Shown piece after piece: positions 7,996 through 15,186 of a stretch of 40,039 nt of DNA (positions are counted from its first letter, which is position 1; each line of letters begins with the position of its first letter). The notes below the pieces were generated by a model. That model saw nothing but the letters and a program-made list of their open reading frames with translations, was not told where the DNA came from and ran no database searches. Source of the DNA: Prevotella sp. (GTDB taxonomy: Bacteria; Bacteroidota; Bacteroidia; Bacteroidales; Bacteroidaceae); NCBI GenBank assembly GCA_017940545.1, contig JAGAYI010000014.1:1-40039 (forward strand). Reading direction: 5' to 3'. The position numbers were made by a program, and so were the translations under genes.

Positions 7996-10920
7996 TTAGA
8001 TCACAATATTGACCATGCGTTTCGGCACAATGATGACTTTCTTGACCGGCTTGCCCTCTATGTATTTCTGCGCACGTTCGTCGGTCAGGACGGTCTTCTC
8101 AATGGTCTGGTTGTCGGCATCGGCGGCAAACTCCATGTCGAAGCGTGTCTTGCCGTTGAAGGCTACACCCAGCCGGATACTGTCTTCCACTAAGTACTTC
8201 TCGTCCCACTCGGGCCACTTGGCGTCGCAGACGCTACCCTCGCCGCCCAGCTTCTCCCACAGCTCTTCGGCTATGTGGGGTGCAAAGGGTGCTATGAGCA
8301 CCACAATCTGGCGGAACAGCTGGGCGTTGTGACACTTCAGCTGCGTCAGCTCGTTGACGCAAATCATGAAGGCCGAGATGCTGGTGTTGTACGAGAAGGC
8401 CTCAATGTCCTGACTGACTTTCTTGATGAGCTTGTGTACCGACTTCATCATCTCCTTCGACGGTACGTCGTTGTTGCGCGGGGCGGTCACCAGGTTCCAG
8501 AACTTCTTGAGGAAGCGGTGGCAGCCGTCAATGCCTGCAACGTCCCAGGGCTTCGACTGCTCAATGGGTCCGAGGAACATCTCGTAGAGACGCAGCGTGT
8601 CGGCTCCGTATTTCTCGCAGATGTCGTCGGGGTTCACCACGTTGAACTTCGACTTCGACATCTTCTCTATCTGTTGGTTGACGATGTACTTGCCGTCGGC
8701 ATTGAGCACAAACTCTGCCTCGGCAAACTCCGGTCTCCACTGGCGAATCTTCTCAATGTCGAGTTCCTTGCCGTTCACGGTGCTGATGTCGGTGTAGATG
8801 GGGTCTGCCTCGCAGCCGTTGTAGAAGTAGCGGTACTTCTTGGCCTCGTTGTCGAACTTTACGTCCAAGAGGTCATAGCTGACGAAGGTCGGAGTATTCT
8901 GATTATTCTGATTATTCTGATTACTCTGATTATTCAGATTATTCTGATTATTCAGATTACTCTGATTACTCTGATTCAGCCTAAACACAAAGCTCGACCA
9001 CCCCTGTATCATGCCCTGGTTGATGAGCTTCTTGAACGGCTCGTCCGTGCAGCTGTAGCCAGAGTCGTAGAGGAACTTGTTCCAGAAGCGCGAATAAATC
9101 AGGTGGCCCGTGGCGTGCTCCGTACCACCCACGTAGAGATCGACGTTCTGCCAGTACTCGTCGGCATCCTTCGAGACGAGGGCTTTCGTGTTCTTCGGGT
9201 CCATGTAGCGCAGGTAGTAGGCGCTGGAGCCGGCAAAGCCCGGCATGGTGTTCAGCTCTAAGGGGAACACCGTCTTGTTGTCTATTTCAGAACAATCTAC
9301 CACTTTGTCAAACTTCGTGTCCCAGGCCCAGTGCTTGGCGCGGCCCAAGGGGGGCTCGCCGGTTTCCGTGGGCTGGTATTTGTCTATCTCCGGCAGCTCC
9401 AGCGGCAGACACTCTTTGGGAATCATATAAGGCATGTCGTCCTTGTAATACACAGGGAACGGCTCACCCCAATAGCGCTGACGCGAGAAAATGGCATCAC
9501 GCAGACGATAGTTCACCTTTACACGACCAAGACCCTGCTCTGTCACAAACTTCTTGGTGGCAGCAATGGCCTCCTTGACGGTCAGACCATTGAGTGAGAA
9601 CTTCGCACTTGCAGAGTTACACATGATACCTTCCTTGGCATCATAGCTCTCCTCGCTGACGTCGGCACCCTCGATGAGTGGGATGATGGGCAGACCAAAG
9701 TGCTTGGCAAAGGCATAGTCACGACTGTCGTGAGCAGGCACGGCCATGATGGCACCTGTTCCGTAGCCGGCCAAAACGTACTCGGCAATCCAGATGGGAA
9801 TCTTCTCGTCTGTAAAGGGGTTGATGGCATAGCTTCCAGAGAACACACCCGTCACAGAGTGATCCATCTGACGCTCACGTTCGGTGCGCTTCTTCACGTA
9901 TGCTAAGTATTCGTCAACGGCCTGCTTCTGGTCGGGCGTGGTGAGCTGCTCCACGAGTTCGCTCTCAGGAGCCAGCACCATGAACGTCACGCCGAACATG
10001 GTGTCAGCACGGGTAGTGAAAATGGTAAAGTGCTTGTCAGAGTCGGCCACCTTGAACTCCACCTCCGTACCTTCGCTTCTGCCTATCCAGTTGCGCTGCG
10101 TCTCCTTCAGCGAGTCGGTCCAGTCGATGGTGTCCAGACCGTCAAGCAGACGCTGGGCATAGGCCGACACACGCAGGCACCACTGGCGCATCTTGCGCTG
10201 CTCCACGGGGTAGCCGCCGCGCTCCGACACGCCGTTCACCACTTCGTCGTTGGCCAGCACAGTGCCCAGTCCAGGACACCAGTTAACCATTGTCTCTGCG
10301 AGGTAGGCAATACGGTAGTTCATGAGCACCTCCTGTTTCTTCTTCTCCGAGAAGGCGGCCCATTCGCTGGCAGTAAAGTGCAGCTCCTCGGTGCCCAGGG
10401 CGTTGCAGTTCTCGGTGCCCATCAGTTCGAAGTGCTCAATGAGCTTGATGGTGGGCTGCGCCTTGTGCGACGAGAGGCTGAAGTAGCTCTTGAACATGCG
10501 CTGGAAGGCCCACTGTGTCCACTTGTAGTAGGCAGGGTCGCAGGTGCGGACCTCACGGTCCCAGTCAAACGAGAAGCCTATCTTGTCCAGCTGCGAGCGG
10601 TAGCGGGCAATGTTCTCGTTGGTGGTCTTCTCCGGGTGCTGGCCCGTCTGTATGGCATATTGCTCGGCGGGCAGTCCGTAGGCGTCGTAGCCCATGGGGT
10701 TCAGCACGTTGTAGCCCTTCAGCCGCTTGTAGCGGGCGTAGATGTCGCTGGCAATGTAGCCCAAGGGGTGTCCCACGTGCAATCCTGCTCCTGAGGGGTA
10801 AGGGAACATGTTGAGCACATAGTATTTCTTTTTCTTTTCGTCCTCCACTACGCGATAGGTTCCATTCTCCACCCATCGCTTCTGCCATTTCTGTTCAATG
10901 TCTCTAAAGTTGTATTCCAT
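7996..10920 (-). CDS. leuS: leucyl-tRNA synthetase
   Basis: Class I synthetase that charges tRNA-Leu in the cytoplasm. The 974 residues include the HIGH-type HVGH motif (48-51), the CP1 editing domain with [20 protein letters not shown] and [13 protein letters not shown], and KMSKS at 753-757. The C-terminal region carries the anticodon-binding helices (for example [17 protein letters not shown]). The oddity is an Asn/Gln/Ser-rich tract at about residues 649-675, encoded by a 9-bp tandem repeat, between [11 protein letters not shown] and FVSYDLLDV. Relatives normally have only a few residues there, so it is probably a tolerated loop. The gene lies 22 bases after the endonuclease gene and leads the yitT-rdgB-porZ cluster. 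Confidence 0.97.
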   Translation of the reverse strand: MEYNFRDIEQKWQKRWVENGTYRVVEDEKKKKYYVLNMFPYPSGAGLHVGHPLGYIASDIYARYKRLKGYNVLNPMGYDAYGLPAEQYAIQTGQHPEKTTNENIARYRSQLDKIGFSFDWDREVRTCDPAYYKWTQWAFQRMFKSYFSLSSHKAQPTIKLIEHFELMGTENCNALGTEELHFTASEWAAFSEKKKQEVLMNYRIAYLAETMVNWCPGLGTVLANDEVVNGVSERGGYPVEQRKMRQWCLRVSAYAQRLLDGLDTIDWTDSLKETQRNWIGRSEGTEVEFKVADSDKHFTIFTTRADTMFGVTFMVLAPESELVEQLTTPDQKQAVDEYLAYVKKRTERERQMDHSVTGVFSGSYAINPFTDEKIPIWIAEYVLAGYGTGAIMAVPAHDSRDYAFAKHFGLPIIPLIEGADVSEESYDAKEGIMCNSASAKFSLNGLTVKEAIAATKKFVTEQGLGRVKVNYRLRDAIFSRQRYWGEPFPVYYKDDMPYMIPKECLPLELPEIDKYQPTETGEPPLGRAKHWAWDTKFDKVVDCSEIDNKTVFPLELNTMPGFAGSSAYYLRYMDPKNTKALVSKDADEYWQNVDLYVGGTEHATGHLIYSRFWNKFLYDSGYSCTDEPFKKLINQGMIQGWSSFVFRLNQSNQSNLNNQNNLNNQSNQNNQNNQNTPTFVSYDLLDVKFDNEAKKYRYFYNGCEADPIYTDISTVNGKELDIEKIRQWRPEFAEAEFVLNADGKYIVNQQIEKMSKSKFNVVNPDDICEKYGADTLRLYEMFLGPIEQSKPWDVAGIDGCHRFLKKFWNLVTAPRNNDVPSKEMMKSVHKLIKKVSQDIEAFSYNTSISAFMICVNELTQLKCHNAQLFRQIVVLIAPFAPHIAEELWEKLGGEGSVCDAKWPEWDEKYLVEDSIRLGVAFNGKTRFDMEFAADADNQTIEKTVLTDERAQKYIEGKPVKKVIIVPKRMVNIVI
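8896..8976. repeat. 9-bp tandem repeat inside leuS
   Basis: Nine 9-bp units, reading on the plus strand as variants of ATTATTCTG with ATTACTCTG and ATTATTCAG forms. In the leuS frame they encode a repeating (Q/L)(S/N)N triplet. The unit is a multiple of three, so copy-number change would not shift the frame. Confidence 0.95.
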
Positions 10921-10942
10921 TGTTATGTTGTTATTTGTTTTT

Positions 10943-11947
10943 TTACTTGCTTACTTTCACCACTCTTCCATCCTGCATCCTGACAATATTGATGCCAGGC
11001 TGCAACTCCTGCAACTGGCGGCCGTCAACAGAGAAGATAGCCTCTGGCTCGTTATTGACAGGCTCTGTATTGATGGTGGGAATGCCCGTTGTGGTATAGT
11101 TGTCGTAGCTGAATGCCACATCCTTCAAGTCACCCCAGATGAAGCGCTCCAAACCAGGATAGTCGATAAACGGGTTGCGGTTCTTCTGAATACCATAAAC
11201 GGCATTGTTTCTGTTGATTTCCTTTTCGCTGACTGGGTCGTTTGCTGCCCACTCCATCAGCATCTTCAGCTGCCAGCTGGACAGGCCAGGATAGGTCTTG
11301 CCGTCAAGCGTAGGACGTGACTCTGCATTATTAGTGTACCAGTCAGGTAACTTCTCTTCATAACATGTTACCATGTAGAAGTATGTACGGGCAAAGTCAC
11401 CTTTGTACTCATCATTAGGTTCAAAAACAACACCCTCATAGCCCTCGTAGGTACACTTGCCTAACTTGCTGAAATCGTTCGCTGACTTATATTTTTCGCC
11501 ATTGGTCTCGCCAAAGGGAAAGTTACTACGTTTGTTGTTGACATAACCATCAGTAGGATAAAGATGATGCAGGTCTGTGTACATGGGTTGCGTATTTGTC
11601 TTTCCGCCAAACCAACTGTTGGGGAACGAGTGCTCACGGTTATATACGTCACCTTCCTGTTTGTAATCGCCAGCTTGGTCAGTACCGAAGGTCATTTCGC
11701 GCTTGTTGGAATACATGTCCCAAACCTTACCGTTAGGCTTTGCATCAGTTGTCTGAAAATCTGTCCATAAGTCTCCATACGTTCGCTCCGTACGATTATA
11801 GGTGATTCCACACAGCGCCGTCTTCAGTGCAGTACCTTTTTTGCCGTCAGCATTCTGGTAGTAAGTACCTGAGTTATTGGGCCCTTGGGCATAGGCAGTC
11901 ATGGCTATTGCCATGAAACAAACCACATAAATAGCTCTCTGTTTCAT
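10943..11947 (-). CDS. secreted endonuclease I family nuclease
   Basis: A 334-residue exported nuclease related to E. coli EndA/NucM and likely to degrade extracellular DNA or RNA. The signal peptide covers about 1-20 ([13 protein letters not shown] ... AYA). The catalytic region has [13 protein letters not shown] (NREH at 103-106), [18 protein letters not shown] (125-142), and a late [16 protein letters not shown]. It ends in a short sorting-like tail (IFSVDGRQL ... DGRVVKVSK). I chose the ATG at 11947 over the one at 11953. A GGAG at 11955-11958 sits seven bases from the former and only one from the latter. It has its own promoter and may read into leuS. Confidence 0.93.
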   Translation of the reverse strand: MKQRAIYVVCFMAIAMTAYAQGPNNSGTYYQNADGKKGTALKTALCGITYNRTERTYGDLWTDFQTTDAKPNGKVWDMYSNKREMTFGTDQAGDYKQEGDVYNREHSFPNSWFGGKTNTQPMYTDLHHLYPTDGYVNNKRSNFPFGETNGEKYKSANDFSKLGKCTYEGYEGVVFEPNDEYKGDFARTYFYMVTCYEEKLPDWYTNNAESRPTLDGKTYPGLSSWQLKMLMEWAANDPVSEKEINRNNAVYGIQKNRNPFIDYPGLERFIWGDLKDVAFSYDNYTTTGIPTINTEPVNNEPEAIFSVDGRQLQELQPGINIVRMQDGRVVKVSK

Positions 11948-11970
11948 AAGCATTCTCCTTTATTTGTTTG

Positions 11971-12002
11971 CAAAGATACGATTAAGTGAGCAGAAAACCA
12001 AA
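11971..12002 (-). promoter_or_regulatory. promoter of the endonuclease I gene
   Basis: On the minus strand TTTG (12002-11999), 20 bases, then TATCTTTG (11978-11971), a full match to the Bacteroidetes promoter. A GGAG follows at 11958-11955. Confidence 0.75.
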
Positions 12003-12142
12003 AGAAAAATATTTTTTTTCTTTTTAGCACTGACAGGAAACCGCCTTCGTTTGTCTAAATAAGCACAAAAAATTAACACTTTATTTTTGCTCCATTTGGA
12101 GAAAAGAAAACGCCCTTTCGGCCCAAAAACATCCCTCCAGTA

Positions 12143-12252
12143 ATGCAAAACAGCGTTACTCGGCATGTGAAATGCCGTTACTCGGTATGTAAGGTGCCGT
12201 TTCATGCCGTGTAAAGTGCCGTTTCACGCCGTGTAAAACGCCACTTTTCGAC
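12143..12252. repeat. degenerate 22-bp tandem repeat, five units
   Basis: Five consecutive 22-bp units start at 12143, 12165, 12187, 12209 and 12231. Units three and four are closest (ATGTAAGGTGCCGTTTCATG and GTGTAAAGTGCCGTTTCACG, each followed by CC). Each contains a GCCGTT-like core with an inverted (G)GC flank, so the array could fold. It lies in the gene-free interval 11948-12562. No coding signal was seen. Confidence 0.8.
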
Positions 12253-12320
12253 CACAAAAACGCCGTTTTCGCAGCTCCGACAAACGTATTTCCCAGCTGT
12301 AAAAAAGCATCGTTCTGACA

Positions 12321-12383
12321 GTCAGCAACTTACGAAAACCATGAAAAACGGGCATATTTGAACCCAAACCCGCAGTTGCTGAC
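12321..12383. repeat. long hairpin or inverted repeat element
   Basis: GTCAGCAACT at 12321-12330 is the exact inverse of AGTTGCTGAC at 12374-12383, with 43 bases between. The loop holds a smaller GGG/CCC pairing. It could be a structured RNA or a small dispersed intergenic element. It is not a terminator: no T-run follows. Confidence 0.7.
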
Positions 12384-12479
12384 CTCCGCGCGATTCTACA
12401 GGCCTTTCTTATTTAGATTTTAACATTTACATACCCTTTACCCCTACCCTATTCTTTTGAAGAATAATTGTGTAAATAT

Positions 12480-12510
12480 TTGGAAGTATCAGAAAAATAA
12501 TTTATCTTTG
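12480..12510 (+). promoter_or_regulatory. promoter of the Ig-like secreted protein gene
   Basis: TTG (12480-12482), 20 bases, TATCTTTG (12503-12510). The expected leader is about 48 bases and very AT-rich. Confidence 0.7.
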
Positions 12511-12562
12511 CACCAAATATTACTTAAACAAAATCATTCTAACAATTTAAAACTTAAAGATT

Positions 12563-13990
12563 ATGAAAAAACTTTTACGCTTTTCTTTATTGGCCCTTAT
12601 CGCACTATGTGGGGGGGGTAATTTGTATGCTGAAGACATCATCTGGCAAGAAGACTTCTCAAGCTATTCTGCTAATGACGTTCCTTCTGGTGGAACGTAT
12701 AGTTATGCTTGCACTGGTACAACCAAAGTTTATGATGATAAACTTGCAGGTGGTACAGCACCAGAATTGTTGGTTGCAAAGTCAAACCAGACTTTTTCAG
12801 CAATAATACCTCTTGGCGGTAAAAGCGGAGAGATTACATTGACGTATAAGGCCAACTATGACAGAATAACGGTTTCCAGTACTACAACAGGTGTCACGCT
12901 TGGAGATAAGAGCGGTTCTGGAACATATAAATATACCATAACAGTCCCAAGTGGAACGGAATCATTGGCGTTGGAGTTTAAAAACACTACCAGTTCTAAT
13001 GTACGTCTTGACGATATCAAGCTCTATCAAGGTGTAGCTAAGCAGCCTGCAGGCTTATCTTGGGGTAAGTCTTCCGCATCAGTTACTTTTGGTAATGGTG
13101 ATGATACTTATAAGTATCTTCCTGTTCTTCAGAATCCCAACAGTCTTTCAATAACTTGTTCCTCTTCAGAGGAAAGTGTTGCTACAGTTACGAATGCAGG
13201 TGAAATAACCATTGTTGGTGCTGGCGAAACAATCCTTAGTGCAGTGTTTGAAGGCAATGATGATTATGAAGCACAAACAGTAACTTGTACAGTGAAGGTT
13301 AACCCAGCTCCTTCTGATACTCCTAATACTATTGCAGAGTTCAAAGCCCTTGCTGCCAATACTGTTGGTGTGCTGAAAATAACAGACGGCGTTGTGCTTG
13401 CAGCAGGTAATAAGTATATCGTGGTAAAGGACGCAACAGGCGTTATCATGATTAATGAAACAAAATCGGAAGGTGCTATCAGCGTAACACAGGGACAGAA
13501 GATTTCTGGAACCATCAACGGAACCAAGACAGCCTTTGGAGGTCTTGATGGAATAAAGTCTATTACAGCGTCAGACATAACCGTTAGCGACGGAACGATT
13601 ACTGCAACACAAATAGGCGTTAGTAACATTGAGGGGCAGGAATATTTAACCGAGCTTTGGCAGTTGCAGGACGTTATAGTAAAGAAAGATGGTAATAATT
13701 ATTACATCTATAATTATACTGGTGCTGCGAAAGTTCTTCAGATTTATGATGAGTTTAAGATTGAAGGTGCTGTAGCAGCAGAAGGAACCTATACGCTTGA
13801 GGGTCTTCGTGGAAAGTATAACGCCACAGAACAGTTCTGGCCTACAAAGGTTACTTTGACCTCTGGCATCCAGAACCAGATAATCGACACAGACGTCAAT
13901 GCTCCGCTGTATAACCTGAAGGGTGAGCGTGTTGATGGCAGCTATCGTGGCGTAGTGATTCAGAACGGCCAGAAGAAGATTCAGAAGTAA
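12563..13990 (+). CDS. secreted Ig-like/adhesin-type protein of unknown function
   Basis: A 475-residue protein with a signal peptide (MKKLLRFSLLALIALCGGG ... YAED). The first domain, to about residue 155, looks like a beta-sandwich ending in VRLDDIKLYQG, as in carbohydrate- or ligand-binding modules. Next is a bacterial Ig-like domain of about 80 residues (SVTFGNGDDTYKYLP ... VTCTVKVNPAP). Then comes an OB-fold-like region (FKALAANTVGVLKITDGVVL ... QGQKISGTINGTKT). The C-terminus (LYNLKGERV ... VVIQNGQKKIQK) is a Prevotella-type tail consistent with surface export. I recognise no enzyme motif. A run of eight G inside the signal peptide (12611-12618) makes reading-frame switching possible. 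The gene ends before a strong hairpin terminator. Confidence 0.85.
   Translation: MKKLLRFSLLALIALCGGGNLYAEDIIWQEDFSSYSANDVPSGGTYSYACTGTTKVYDDKLAGGTAPELLVAKSNQTFSAIIPLGGKSGEITLTYKANYDRITVSSTTTGVTLGDKSGSGTYKYTITVPSGTESLALEFKNTTSSNVRLDDIKLYQGVAKQPAGLSWGKSSASVTFGNGDDTYKYLPVLQNPNSLSITCSSSEESVATVTNAGEITIVGAGETILSAVFEGNDDYEAQTVTCTVKVNPAPSDTPNTIAEFKALAANTVGVLKITDGVVLAAGNKYIVVKDATGVIMINETKSEGAISVTQGQKISGTINGTKTAFGGLDGIKSITASDITVSDGTITATQIGVSNIEGQEYLTELWQLQDVIVKKDGNNYYIYNYTGAAKVLQIYDEFKIEGAVAAEGTYTLEGLRGKYNATEQFWPTKVTLTSGIQNQIIDTDVNAPLYNLKGERVDGSYRGVVIQNGQKKIQK
12611..12618 (+). repeat. G8 homopolymer in a signal-peptide coding region
   Basis: Eight consecutive G encode the glycines after residue C16. 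Loss of one G puts the ribosome in a frame that stops after about 65 further codons, so slippage would switch the surface protein off. Confidence 0.9.
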
Positions 13991-14007
13991 ATCACGAAGT
14001 CCAGCAA

Positions 14008-14026
14008 GCTGAGGCACTGCCTCAGC
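14008..14026. repeat. REP-like palindrome next to the RAYT gene
   Basis: GCTGAGGC, a 3-base loop ACT, then GCCTCAGC: an 8-bp perfect stem. The same palindrome with loop GCT occurs at 14649-14667 inside the adjacent transposase gene. Confidence 0.85.
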
Positions 14027-14038
14027 CCACAGAATAAC

Positions 14039-14066
14039 AAAAAAGGAGCGGCAACGCTCCTTTTTT
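14039..14066. terminator. bidirectional intrinsic terminator
   Basis: AAAAAAGGAGCG, loop GCAA, CGCTCCTTTTTT: a 12-bp perfect stem with A and T tracts on both sides. It can serve both the gene ending at 13990 and the convergent RAYT gene, whose stop codon overlaps it. Confidence 0.92.
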
Positions 14067-15117
14067 ATTCCCCTTGACAAATGGCGGCAGCAAGGGCGTT
14101 CAGGCTCAGGCAACGGCGGCGCATATCCGTGAGTTTCTCGTTCTGCCAAGGGTAGGGGGCCAGCATGAGCAGGCGACCGCCTGCACAGGCTTCAAGGTAA
14201 CGGGGCTGGGGCTTGAAGAACGGCGGAAAGCCCTTCAACAGCAGCACTACGAGAGGTATGCGAGCCTCCATGCAGGCTGTGGCAATCTGCTGCTCGCCCG
14301 GGCTGATGCAGGGGGAGACGATGACGGCTCCTTGTCGGCCCTGTTCGAGGAAGGCCTGTTTCTGCTGTTCTATCTCCCAAGGGTAGAGGTGACGCGAGCA
14401 CTGCACTTGTAGCTTCACGGGGCGGTCGAGCAGGAAGCGGTTGCCCATAGCTGGCATGCTGAGACCTGCGGCGGTAATGTTTGCCAACTGGGTGAAGTAC
14501 TCTGGGTGCTGACGTTTGAGTAGCAGGCGGCGCGGATTGTCATCAAGGTAGGCCTGCCAGCGTTGTAGTTGGCCCTGTCTGAGGAGAATGCGGTCGTTGT
14601 AGCCAGGTTCCCAAAGGGTGCCGACTGGGGGATGCTTCCTTTTTTCTGGCTGAGGCGCTGCCTCAGCGTACGGGGCAGCCTTCCGTCTTGTAGGCAGAGG
14701 CAGCGCCTCAGTTCCTGCTGCCAGTTGTCGTGCTGCCTGACGAGTGCCGGTCTTGAAGCCGTTGATGACATGTCCTAAGTGCCGTTCCATCCGTTCCCTG
14801 ACAAAGAGAATACCGTGGATGTGGTCTGGCATGATGCAGAGCTTCAGCGGCTCTACTTCCGGGTGATGCTTTGGAATATCCAGCCATACGCTCTTGACGG
14901 CTTCGCCTAATGCCGACAGCGCCACGTGCGGCACGTTTTCCCCCTGAGTGGCTTCAGGGTTGCCAGCCAGCCGCCCCAGTAAAGGCTGACGCCCCTGAAT
15001 GGCCAAGGTAATCATGTATATACCTCGGTCAAGATAGTCGTTTTCCTCGCTTCGCCGTTTCATGGATGGCTTCTTCTCTCCCGCCCATGCTTTGTGGCTA
15101 TTGTCTTTTCTTTCCAT
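14065..15117 (-). CDS. REP-associated tyrosine transposase (RAYT, HUH/Y1) with an extra C-terminal domain
   Basis: A 350-residue protein. The N-terminal half is a Y1/IS200-like HUH domain: [14 protein letters not shown] carries HIH at 99-101, and the likely nucleophile is Y173 in GYNDRILLR. Such single-copy domesticated transposases act on REP palindromes. The gene has no flanking IS ends, but REP-like palindromes lie just past its 3' end and within it. The in-gene pair encodes residues of about 136-157, between the two catalytic motifs. Residues of about 200-345 exceed a usual [21 protein letters not shown] and [11 protein letters not shown] ... [10 protein letters not shown] look Rossmann-like and recall the DprA/SLOG class, by eye only. 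The promoter TATCTTTG ends ten bases before the ATG. Confidence 0.85.
   Translation of the reverse strand: MERKDNSHKAWAGEKKPSMKRRSEENDYLDRGIYMITLAIQGRQPLLGRLAGNPEATQGENVPHVALSALGEAVKSVWLDIPKHHPEVEPLKLCIMPDHIHGILFVRERMERHLGHVINGFKTGTRQAARQLAAGTEALPLPTRRKAAPYAEAAPQPEKRKHPPVGTLWEPGYNDRILLRQGQLQRWQAYLDDNPRRLLLKRQHPEYFTQLANITAAGLSMPAMGNRFLLDRPVKLQVQCSRHLYPWEIEQQKQAFLEQGRQGAVIVSPCISPGEQQIATACMEARIPLVVLLLKGFPPFFKPQPRYLEACAGGRLLMLAPYPWQNEKLTDMRRRCLSLNALAAAICQGE
14649..14711. repeat. inverted pair of REP-like palindromes inside the RAYT coding sequence
   Basis: GCTGAGGC, loop GCT, GCCTCAGC at 14649-14667. A second copy lies 29 bases away at 14697-14711 in the opposite orientation (GAGGCAGCGCCTCAG), matching 15 bases of the first. 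The arrangement resembles a BIME-type REP pair and stays in frame. Confidence 0.85.
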
Positions 15118-15120
15118 ATT

Positions 15121-15172
15121 TTGCTTGCAAAGATACGAATTTTTGAAATAAAATGCTTACCTTTGCAAGCAA
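15121..15172. promoter_or_regulatory. symmetrical divergent promoters for RAYT and mutS
   Basis: TTGCTTGCAAAGATA (15121-15135) and TACCTTTGCAAGCAA (15158-15172) are inverted copies, 14 of 15 matching, around a 22-base AT-rich centre. The minus-strand -7 box TATCTTTG (15135-15128) serves RAYT and the plus-strand TACCTTTG (15158-15165) serves mutS. The symmetry may be an operator or simply two matched promoters. Confidence 0.7.
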
Positions 15173-15186
15173 AAAGAGAAAAGACA

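Noticed and set aside
8275-9261. Long plus-strand frame inside leuS, and similar antisense frames in mutS, polA and ychF
   Set aside because: Shadows of well-conserved genes with no recognisable domain.
14008-14026. Palindrome as a terminator of the upstream gene
   Set aside because: No T-run; a proper terminator lies just after, and the same palindrome recurs inside a coding region.
15094-15186. N-terminal extension of MutS
   Set aside because: It crosses the divergent promoters; [12 protein letters not shown] is the family start.
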